The translations under genes and the position numbers were made by a program. From assembly GCA_964406005.1 (NCBI GenBank), contig CAYOPZ010000022.1, positions 1-45,344 of the forward strand: a stretch of 45,344 nucleotides of DNA. The letters run 5' to 3'. This DNA is from CAYOPZ01 sp964406005 (GTDB taxonomy: Bacteria; Bacteroidota; Bacteroidia; Bacteroidales; SM23-62). Under the pieces are notes generated by a model, which was given only the letters and a program-made list of their open reading frames with translations, was not told where the DNA came from and ran no database searches. Below are positions 31,662 through 38,474 of this stretch, one piece after another; position 1 is the first letter of the stretch; the number at the start of each line of letters is the position of its first letter.

Positions 31662-32585
31662 ATGCCAAAAGTATTGGTTGCCACGGTAAAGCCATTTGCC
31701 CCGGAAGCAGTTCAGCAGATCCGGAAGATCGTCGAATCTGCAGGTTATGAACTTTCCTTGCTGGAAAAATATCCCGATCAGTCTGCTCTCATCAGTGCTG
31801 TTGCGGATGCGGACGCTCTGATTGTCCGAAGTGACAGCGTTGACAAAGCGGTGATTGATGCCGCTTCAAACCTGAAGATCGCAGTCAGGGCAGGAGCAGG
31901 CTATGACAATATTGACCTGGAAGCCGCAAGCGCCGGTAAGATCGTGGTCATGAACACCCCGGGACAGAATTCCAATGCCGTTGCAGAACTTGCCATCGGA
32001 ATGATGATTTATATGAGCCGTAACGGTTTTGCCGGTACGTCCGGTACGGAGCTAAAGGGGAAAAGCCTGGGACTGCATGCTTACGGATATGTAGGCAGGC
32101 GTGTGGCACAGATCGCAAAGGGCCTGGGTATGCAGGTGCATGCATTTGATCCTTTCATAGATTCATCCATCATTGAAAAAGACGGGACAGGGTGTCTTGA
32201 TACAGTCGAATCGCTGTATGAAACATGCCGGTATGTTTCACTGCATATCCCGGCAAATGAAAAGACCCGCGGATCGATCAATTTTGATCTGCTTTCGCTA
32301 ATGCCCCGCGGAGCCGTGCTCGTGAATACGGCGAGGAAGGAAGTGATCGACGAAGCATCCCTTGCACGGATGTTTGCCGAAAGGAATGATTTCAGGTACG
32401 CCACTGATATTGCCCCCGATACAGCGGACCATTTGAGAGAAGCATATGGAGAACGGCTGTTCTGCACGCCAAAAAAAATGGGGGCACAGACTGCAGAAGC
32501 CAATATGAATGCAGGGGTGGCCGCTGCAAACCAGATCATTGCATATCTCAGGGAAGGAGATAATACATTTCAGGTGAATGGTTAG
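31662..32585 (+). CDS. serA: D-3-phosphoglycerate dehydrogenase, short Lys-type
   Basis: The 307-residue D-2-hydroxyacid dehydrogenase lacks the C-terminal ACT domain. It has VRAGAGYDNID (about 75-85), the nucleotide-binding AYGYVGRRVA (140-149), the catalytic Arg225 in VNTARKEVIDE, and CTPKKMGAQTAEAN near the end (268-281). Where most family members have the catalytic His of TPHIGA, this one has Lys271, a pattern I recall for the Entamoeba and Bacteroides-type enzymes. The first Gly of the nucleotide motif is Ala. It oxidises 3-phosphoglycerate and feeds SerC directly upstream. I chose the ATG at 31662 since an earlier one overlaps serC. Confidence 0.9.
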   Translation: MPKVLVATVKPFAPEAVQQIRKIVESAGYELSLLEKYPDQSALISAVADADALIVRSDSVDKAVIDAASNLKIAVRAGAGYDNIDLEAASAGKIVVMNTPGQNSNAVAELAIGMMIYMSRNGFAGTSGTELKGKSLGLHAYGYVGRRVAQIAKGLGMQVHAFDPFIDSSIIEKDGTGCLDTVESLYETCRYVSLHIPANEKTRGSINFDLLSLMPRGAVLVNTARKEVIDEASLARMFAERNDFRYATDIAPDTADHLREAYGERLFCTPKKMGAQTAEANMNAGVAAANQIIAYLREGDNTFQVNG

Positions 32586-32612
32586 TGCAGGTACCAATTT
32601 AATATAACGACA

Positions 32613-33860
32613 ATGGCTATACTTAAAGCTTTCAGGGGATTCAGACCAAGAGAGGAATTTGCTTCAAGGATCGCCTCGCATCCCTATGATGTACTCAGCT
32701 CCGAAGAAGCGCGTGAAGAGGTAAAAGGGAATCCATATTCTTTTCTGCATGTGATAAAACCGGAGGTGGACCTTCCTCAAGGGACGGATCCGTATGACGA
32801 ACAGGTATACCTGAAAGGCAAATCCAACCTGGAGCATATGATTTCGGAAGGGATCCTTTTCCAGGAGGAGCAGGCCTGCCTGTACATCTACGCACAGACG
32901 ATGAACGGGAAAACACAGTACGGGCTTGTGGGCTGTGTACATGCACTGGATTATCTGAACAATGCCATACGGCGACATGAACTGACCCGTCCGGACAAGG
33001 AAGAGGACAGGAAAAAGCACATCCGGGTTTCGAATTTTCATGCCGAACCTGTTTTCTTTGCCCACCCGCCCCATATGGAGATTGACGAGATTGTTGCAGG
33101 CGTGGCAGCAACCCGGCCCGAATATGATTTTACGACCGACGACGGGATAGGCCATCGCTTCTGGGTGATTCGCGACAGGGAAAAGATCATGCAACTGGAA
33201 ACGATCTTTGCAACGGATATTCCCTTTACCTATGTTGCAGACGGACACCACCGGACAGCAGCAGCAGCGGGTATCGCAAACGAGCGCAGGCATTCCGACC
33301 CGGATCATCACGGCGGTGAGGAGTATAATTTTTTCCTTGCCGTTCTGTTTCCGGCAGACAAGCTGACCATCCTTGATTACAATCGTGTAATAAAGGACCT
33401 GAACGGAATGAGTGATGAAGAATTCCTCAGGAAGCTCGAGAAGGTATTTATCGTTGAGGACAAGGGCAACAGCCCCCATAAATCCCTTGGCCTGCACAAT
33501 TTCGGTCTTTATCTTTCCGGGAAATGGTACTCGCTCACTGCCAGGGAGGGTACCTATGACGACAGCCCGGTCGGCAGGCTGGATGTCTCGATACTTTCCG
33601 AACACGTATTTCAGTCCCTGATCGGCATCACGGATCTGCGCAAATCTGCACGGATTGATTTTATTGGAGGCATCAGGGGGCTCGGAGAACTGGAAAAAAG
33701 AGTTGATTCGGGAGAAATGAAGGCAGCCTTTTCCCTTTTCCCCGTGAGCATGGAAGATCTTATGGAAATTGCCGACACGGACAATTACATGCCCCCGAAA
33801 ACCACCTGGTTCGAACCCAAGCTCAGAAGCGGGTTGATTTTGCATAAACTTGATGAATGA
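32613..33860 (+). CDS. DUF1015 family protein
   Basis: The 415-residue protein has the DUF1015 pattern: an opening FRGFRPREEFASRIASHPYDVLS (about 6-28), SFLHVIKPEVD, LYIYAQTMNGKTQYGLVG, RHELTRPDKEEDRKKHI, and the YVADGHHRTAAAAGIANE block with its paired His. A C-terminal segment with RIDFIGGIRGLGELEKRVDSG completes it. The molecular function is unknown. Its position 27 bp after serA is conserved in Bacteroidota as I recall, suggesting a link with serine or phosphoserine metabolism. Its stop overlaps the ATG of the next gene. Confidence 0.92.
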   Translation: MAILKAFRGFRPREEFASRIASHPYDVLSSEEAREEVKGNPYSFLHVIKPEVDLPQGTDPYDEQVYLKGKSNLEHMISEGILFQEEQACLYIYAQTMNGKTQYGLVGCVHALDYLNNAIRRHELTRPDKEEDRKKHIRVSNFHAEPVFFAHPPHMEIDEIVAGVAATRPEYDFTTDDGIGHRFWVIRDREKIMQLETIFATDIPFTYVADGHHRTAAAAGIANERRHSDPDHHGGEEYNFFLAVLFPADKLTILDYNRVIKDLNGMSDEEFLRKLEKVFIVEDKGNSPHKSLGLHNFGLYLSGKWYSLTAREGTYDDSPVGRLDVSILSEHVFQSLIGITDLRKSARIDFIGGIRGLGELEKRVDSGEMKAAFSLFPVSMEDLMEIADTDNYMPPKTTWFEPKLRSGLILHKLDE

Positions 33861-34543
33861 GCATCACGGAAAACATCGAAAGGCTGAAAAAGCACATTCC
33901 TTCCCATGTAAAAATTGTCGCCATATCCAAGACCAAATCCCCGGAGGAGATACTTGAGGCTTACCATGCCGGACAGAGGATTTTCGGTGAAAACAGGGTA
34001 CAGGAACTTGTTGAAAAGCAATCCGTATTGCCTGCAGATATTGAATGGCATATGGTGGGTCACCTTCAGAGCAACAAGGTGAAGTACCTGGCTTCATTTG
34101 TAAGCCTGATACAAAGCGTCGACAGCATGAAGCTGCTTCACATCATCAATAAGGAGGCGATGAAGAATGACCGGGTCATCCCCTGTCTTTTGCAGGTGCG
34201 CATCGCAGAAGAGGATACCAAGTTCGGGCTTTCGGAGGAGGAGATCAGGGACATTCTTGTGTCGGAAGATTATGCCGCTGTTTCGAACATACGCATTACA
34301 GGTGTGATGGGTATGGCTACCTTCACTCCTGATGAAAAGCAGATCCGAAGGGAATTCGGGAAACTGGCGGATATTTTCCGGCACGTGAAAGATACGTATT
34401 TTACAGGTTCCGATGATTTCAGGGAAACTTCAATGGGGATGTCGGGAGATTACGGAATCGCCATTGAAGAAGGAAGCACCATGGTAAGAATAGGTACCCT
34501 GATATTCGGAGCAAGATTCACCAAACTTAATTCTTATGGCTGA
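33857..34543 (+). CDS. YggS family pyridoxal phosphate enzyme (PLP homeostasis protein)
   Basis: The 228-residue protein has the YggS/PROSC features: KIVAISKTKSPEEI with the PLP lysine (Lys25), RIFGENRVQELVEK, EWHMVGHLQSNKVKYL, GVMGMATFT, ETSMGMSGDYGIAIEEG and the phosphate-binding VRIGTLIFGAR. These single-domain PLP-binding proteins keep free PLP and amino-acid pools in balance; no enzymatic reaction is established. It overlaps DUF1015 by 4 bp and the next gene by 8 bp, so it lies in a tightly coupled operon. Confidence 0.95.
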   Translation: MSITENIERLKKHIPSHVKIVAISKTKSPEEILEAYHAGQRIFGENRVQELVEKQSVLPADIEWHMVGHLQSNKVKYLASFVSLIQSVDSMKLLHIINKEAMKNDRVIPCLLQVRIAEEDTKFGLSEEEIRDILVSEDYAAVSNIRITGVMGMATFTPDEKQIRREFGKLADIFRHVKDTYFTGSDDFRETSMGMSGDYGIAIEEGSTMVRIGTLIFGARFTKLNSYG

Positions 34544-35513
34544 TCTGAGTACAAGTTATGCAGGGCTGGACCTGCGAAACCCCGTCATTGTAAGCAGCAG
34601 CGGACTGACGGATTCGGTTGAAAAGATCCGGAAACTCGAGAAAGCAGGGGCCGGAGCCGTTGTGCTGAAATCCCTGTTTGAAGAACAGATCCTGTATGAG
34701 GCAGGATCGCTGTCCGGTTCCAGCGACTACCCCGAAGCGGAGGACTATATCAGGAATTATACCCGCAACAACAGTGTGGACAAGTATCTTGACCTGATAG
34801 AAGCTGCCAGGGGAGCCGTAGACATTCCTGTCATTGCCAGTATAAATTGCATGTCAGACCTTGACTGGATAGAGTTTTCGAGGAAAGTGGAGGAAGCGGG
34901 TGCCAGCGCGCTTGAACTGAACATTTATTACCTTCCGGTCCTCAAGGATGCATCTTCGCAGGTTTATGAAAACCTCTATCTCAGCATTGCCGAAAAGGTC
35001 AGGGACATTGTATACTTCCCGATTATAATCAAGCTGGGCCCCTATTTCACAAACCTTGTAAACCTTGCAGAAATGCTTTACCACAGGGGTGTGAACGCAC
35101 TTGTCCTTTTCAACCGTTTTTACAGCCCGGATATCAATCTCAAAGACCTGGAGATGACATCCTCCGATGTTTTCAGCACAGGGGCGGACATGCGTATTTC
35201 ACTGCGATGGGTGGCCATCGTATCGGCCATGGTGAAGGACATGCACATTGCTGCGTCTACGGGAATTCATGACGGAGAAGGAGTCATTAAACAATTGCTT
35301 GCCGGTGCACAGGCCGTACAGGTATGCTCGTCCATCTACAGGAAGGGCCCCGGACATATAGCCTCCATGCTGGATGAGCTGACCGCATGGATGGAACGGA
35401 ATCACCATCAGAACCTGGAATCCTTTCGCGGTAAGATGAGCTATGCCCGTCTGAAGGAACCGCAGGTGTACGAAAGAAGCCAGTTCATGAGATATTTCTC
35501 AAGCCATGAATGA
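34536..35513 (+). CDS. Dihydroorotate dehydrogenase-like protein
   Basis: The 325-residue TIM-barrel protein looks like a class 1 dihydroorotate dehydrogenase: LRNPVIVSSSGLTDSVEKIRKL at the start (about 14-35), VVLKSLFEEQI, PVIASINCMS, and the flavin-phosphate end IAASTGIHDGEGVIKQLLAGAQAVQVCSS. Where true PyrD has N-x-S/C-C-P-N with the catalytic Ser/Cys, this protein has LNIYYLP, so the usual general base is absent. It probably binds FMN but is unlikely to oxidise dihydroorotate in the known way. Its start overlaps the YggS gene by 8 bp; its function is unknown. Confidence 0.88.
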   Translation: MADLSTSYAGLDLRNPVIVSSSGLTDSVEKIRKLEKAGAGAVVLKSLFEEQILYEAGSLSGSSDYPEAEDYIRNYTRNNSVDKYLDLIEAARGAVDIPVIASINCMSDLDWIEFSRKVEEAGASALELNIYYLPVLKDASSQVYENLYLSIAEKVRDIVYFPIIIKLGPYFTNLVNLAEMLYHRGVNALVLFNRFYSPDINLKDLEMTSSDVFSTGADMRISLRWVAIVSAMVKDMHIAASTGIHDGEGVIKQLLAGAQAVQVCSSIYRKGPGHIASMLDELTAWMERNHHQNLESFRGKMSYARLKEPQVYERSQFMRYFSSHE

Positions 35514-35523
35514 GGCAGGCCGG

Positions 35524-36045
35524 TCACACCTGTAACAGGTTCACGAGTTCACTGGCCAGGGGTTTCTTCTCTTCACTGACCTTGTCCAGGCCCTTGAGCA
35601 GGAGTTCCCTTTTATGTGTGATTTCTTCATTCGTCAAATGTTCCAGGGACTGCTCTATGACGGAAAAGGATTCGAGCGATGTCATGTAATCGGCTGCCAG
35701 GAATATTTCTATGAACAGGTTAAGATGTGCACTGTAGTCGATGCCGGACTGCCAGCAGGCCGAAATGATGCTGTGATGCACAGTTTTCAGCCGGGGGTCT
35801 CTCAGCGAATCGATGATATAAGGAATCACCGCTTTCTCCCTTATGTCGGCCAGGAACCTGACAAGTTCCCTCTGCACGGTTTCACTGCCCGAGACATTCA
35901 GGACATTCAGCAGTTCGGGCACGTAAGCAAGATTTCCCTTTGAACGCAACTCGCCAAGCGCCTTCAGCACAGTCATCTCATCTTCCGAACGGAGCCTTTT
36001 CACCAGTTGTGAATTCAGCTTGTTGTTCGCAGATCTGTTCTCCAT
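35524..36045 (-). CDS. HEAT-repeat domain protein
   Basis: The 173-residue, all-helical protein shows HEAT-like pairs: DEMTVLKALGELRSKGNLAYVPELLNVL, TVQRELVRFLADIREKAVIPYIIDSL and RLKTVHHSIISACWQSGID. No signal peptide is present, so it should be cytoplasmic, and HEAT solenoids usually bind proteins. It ends 10 bp from the convergent dihydroorotate-dehydrogenase-like gene and lies 15 bp after the esterase gene on the same strand. The partner is unknown. Confidence 0.8.
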   Translation of the reverse strand: MENRSANNKLNSQLVKRLRSEDEMTVLKALGELRSKGNLAYVPELLNVLNVSGSETVQRELVRFLADIREKAVIPYIIDSLRDPRLKTVHHSIISACWQSGIDYSAHLNLFIEIFLAADYMTSLESFSVIEQSLEHLTNEEITHKRELLLKGLDKVSEEKKPLASELVNLLQV

Positions 36046-36060
36046 ATGGTTATTCCCGGC

Positions 36061-37236
36061 CTATTTAAACAGCAGGGGAGCAAACTCCGAAAGATATATA
36101 CGCCAGTTGTTCCATGAATGCCCGCCTGTACTCTCCCTGTAGGTATGCTCAAAATCGATTTTATCCATGGTCGCCAGCAATGTCTGTACACTTTCAAATA
36201 AAAAATCGTCCTGTCCGACCCCGATCCAGTACAGGTTCACGCCGCTGTTTTTCAGCGCCGTCATCTTTTCCTCGCGCTGCGCAGTGTCAACATTTCCGCC
36301 GAAATTCATGATTCCCATGCTGAATACACCTATATAACCGAACATTCCCGGGTTGTCGTTTGTGATGTTCTGTGTCTGGGCTCCTCCCATGGATAACCCG
36401 GCAATGGCACGATTGTTCTTGTCTGTGAGTACGCGGTAATGATCTTCGATATAGGGCACGACATCATTTACAAGGCTTGCTTCAAACCTGCCTGCTGCCA
36501 TATTGCCGGGTCCGCCCATGCCCGGAGCTTCCTCGGCGGCCATTGCAGGTGCTGCGCCGGGCATGGCAGCCTGTCCCGGATTTCCGTTTGTCATCACAAC
36601 GATCATCGGCTTTGCTTTACCCGATGCGATAAGGTTGTCCAGTATTTCCGGAGCCCGGCCAAGGGTGGTCCAGGCATCTTCATCACCTCCGGCCCCATGG
36701 AACAGGTATAACACAGGATAGCTGTCCGTGCCGTTTTCATAGCCGGGCGGAGTATATACATACATCCTGCGTTTCAAATTCAGTGTCGGAGAGTCATACC
36801 ATACCTTGGCCAGGATTCCGTGAGGCACGTCCTGTACTTCATACAATTCGGACTCTTTTCCCGGTACCAGCAATACGCTTGCATTTCTGAACCCGTCACG
36901 CTTGATCCGGGCATTCGACGGATCGAGGACGGTAACTCCGTCCACGTTGAACGTGTAGCCGTAGAATTCCGGGGAAAGCGGGCCCAGGGTCAGGACCCAC
37001 AATCCGGTGTCGTTCTTTGTCATTTCTCCACTGGCACCCATGGACATCCAGTCACCCCTGACTGTTACGCTGGATGCATTGGGGGCAAAAAGCCTGAAAG
37101 TCACCTGGTTGTCAGGAAGGAGTTCAGGTGAAACCACTCTGTTCATCCTGAATTGTGCACCGGCATTGAGACAGACAACCGTCGTAAGTACAAGTAATGC
37201 ACTTAATGCGAAAATCGATCTTCTGTAAACTGACAT
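36061..37236 (-). CDS. Secreted esterase, CE1-like alpha/beta hydrolase with N-terminal E-set domain
   Basis: The 391-residue protein has a signal peptide (about 1-28, ending NAGAQ), an early-set glycogen-binding-like domain (about 40-130, VTFRLFAPNASSVTVRGDW onward) and an esterase D-type hydrolase. The hydrolase shows YVYTPPGYENG, LYLFHGAGGDEDAWTT, nucleophile Ser (about 281) in IAGLSMGGAQT, Asp in VGQDDFLF and His in STGGHSWNNW. This layout matches feruloyl/acetyl xylan esterases of Bacteroidota. An insertion rich in Ala, Pro, Gly and Met (about residues 214-248) sits before the nucleophile. The frame opens at 37329 inside the next gene, but the ATG at 37236 gives the signal peptide. Confidence 0.88.
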   Translation of the reverse strand: MSVYRRSIFALSALLVLTTVVCLNAGAQFRMNRVVSPELLPDNQVTFRLFAPNASSVTVRGDWMSMGASGEMTKNDTGLWVLTLGPLSPEFYGYTFNVDGVTVLDPSNARIKRDGFRNASVLLVPGKESELYEVQDVPHGILAKVWYDSPTLNLKRRMYVYTPPGYENGTDSYPVLYLFHGAGGDEDAWTTLGRAPEILDNLIASGKAKPMIVVMTNGNPGQAAMPGAAPAMAAEEAPGMGGPGNMAAGRFEASLVNDVVPYIEDHYRVLTDKNNRAIAGLSMGGAQTQNITNDNPGMFGYIGVFSMGIMNFGGNVDTAQREEKMTALKNSGVNLYWIGVGQDDFLFESVQTLLATMDKIDFEHTYRESTGGHSWNNWRIYLSEFAPLLFK

Positions 37237-37264
37237 GATCTTTCTTTTTAGGTTTAATAAATAA

Positions 37265-38467
37265 TTACTGTTTAAGCGATATATCTTCAAGTAATTCTCT
37301 GGCATTTTTTGACCCGTACCGAACCGCATTTTCCAGGTCTGAACGTGCTCCTTCCGGGTCCTGCATATTGAGCCGGCATAATCCTTTCAGGTACCAGGTT
37401 TCAGGGTTGAAGGGGTCCAGGTCGAGCGCCATGGAAAAATCCTTTATTGCATATGACCAGGTTTTTCCATTCAGATAAATGTTCCCTCTGGCGATAAAGT
37501 ATTCCGCCTTGCCCGTATCGAGGTCGAGGCACCGGTTGAATGCGGCCAGGGCCTTCAGGTACTGTCCCGATTCATAATAGACATTACCGCATATGTAATG
37601 AGCCTCTGCATCGGAGGGGTAATACAAAAGGTATTGAAGGATGCTTTCCGTGGCTTTCCTGTAATTGCCGGCATCCCGGCATAGAAGACTGATCTCCTTA
37701 TAAAGGCCGATCATTTCGGGCTCTAACCTGAGGGCGTGTTCCATGTCCCTGATGCCTTCCGTGAATTTTCCCAGTGCTTCGTAAGCCCTTGCCCTGCCCA
37801 GATAATACGATGCAATTCCGGGAGATATCTCAATGGCCCTGGAAAATGCACTGACTGCATTCTGATGATTGCCCATAAGGTCCAGTGCACGGCCCTTTTC
37901 TGCATACAGATTATCCCATCTTTCATTTGACTTCAGGCTTTCATCGATTTTTTCCAGTGCGGCAACGTATTCACCCGAACGTCTCAGATAGGTGACCTCG
38001 GATTCAATATCTTCTGCTTCGGAATACCATGTTTGTTTCCAGAGTGCCTTCCATGCCTGTGATTCTTCTATACCGGAAAATGCCTTATCAAGAATGATTT
38101 CAGGTCTGGGAAGCTTATCTGCCGATTCAAGATGCTTTCTCAGATATGAAACGGCCTTTTCCGCGTTTCCCCGCCCGGCAAAGGATCTTGCCAGGAGATA
38201 ATTCCCTTTTCCGGGATCGAGACTGTCCGCCCTCGTTGCATATTCAATGGCAAGCCGGAAATCTCCTGCCCTGTAATGTGCATCTGCAATTTTCAGAAGA
38301 ATGTCCGGATTCGAGCCGTTGTTTTCGAGGGCCCTTCCGAAAAGCGACACGGCGGAGGTAAGATCGCCTTCACCCAGCCTGGCGATTCCTTCCAGATAAG
38401 GATCCTGCGCTTCTGTGAGTACCCCCGTCAGGCTTGCTGCAATCCATATGGCAATCCATCTTTTCAT
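37265..38467 (-). CDS. Secreted tetratricopeptide repeat protein
   Basis: The 400-residue protein has a signal peptide (about 1-20, MKRWIAIWIAASLTGVLTEA) and roughly ten TPR units throughout, for example AYEALGKFTEGIRDMEHALRL and YYESGQYLKALAAFNRCLDL. The frame is open up to 38524, but the ATG at 38467 starts the signal sequence and clears the stop of the upstream gene by 7 bp. It is likely periplasmic and co-transcribed with the large type IX cargo gene before it. The repeat pattern gives no specific partner. Confidence 0.87.
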   Translation of the reverse strand: MKRWIAIWIAASLTGVLTEAQDPYLEGIARLGEGDLTSAVSLFGRALENNGSNPDILLKIADAHYRAGDFRLAIEYATRADSLDPGKGNYLLARSFAGRGNAEKAVSYLRKHLESADKLPRPEIILDKAFSGIEESQAWKALWKQTWYSEAEDIESEVTYLRRSGEYVAALEKIDESLKSNERWDNLYAEKGRALDLMGNHQNAVSAFSRAIEISPGIASYYLGRARAYEALGKFTEGIRDMEHALRLEPEMIGLYKEISLLCRDAGNYRKATESILQYLLYYPSDAEAHYICGNVYYESGQYLKALAAFNRCLDLDTGKAEYFIARGNIYLNGKTWSYAIKDFSMALDLDPFNPETWYLKGLCRLNMQDPEGARSDLENAVRYGSKNARELLEDISLKQ

Positions 38468-38474
38468 AATTGTA

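Noticed and set aside
32664..33845. 393-residue antisense frame opposite DUF1015
   Set aside because: DUF1015 on the plus strand has clear family motifs; the antisense frame has none and is an artefact of codon bias.
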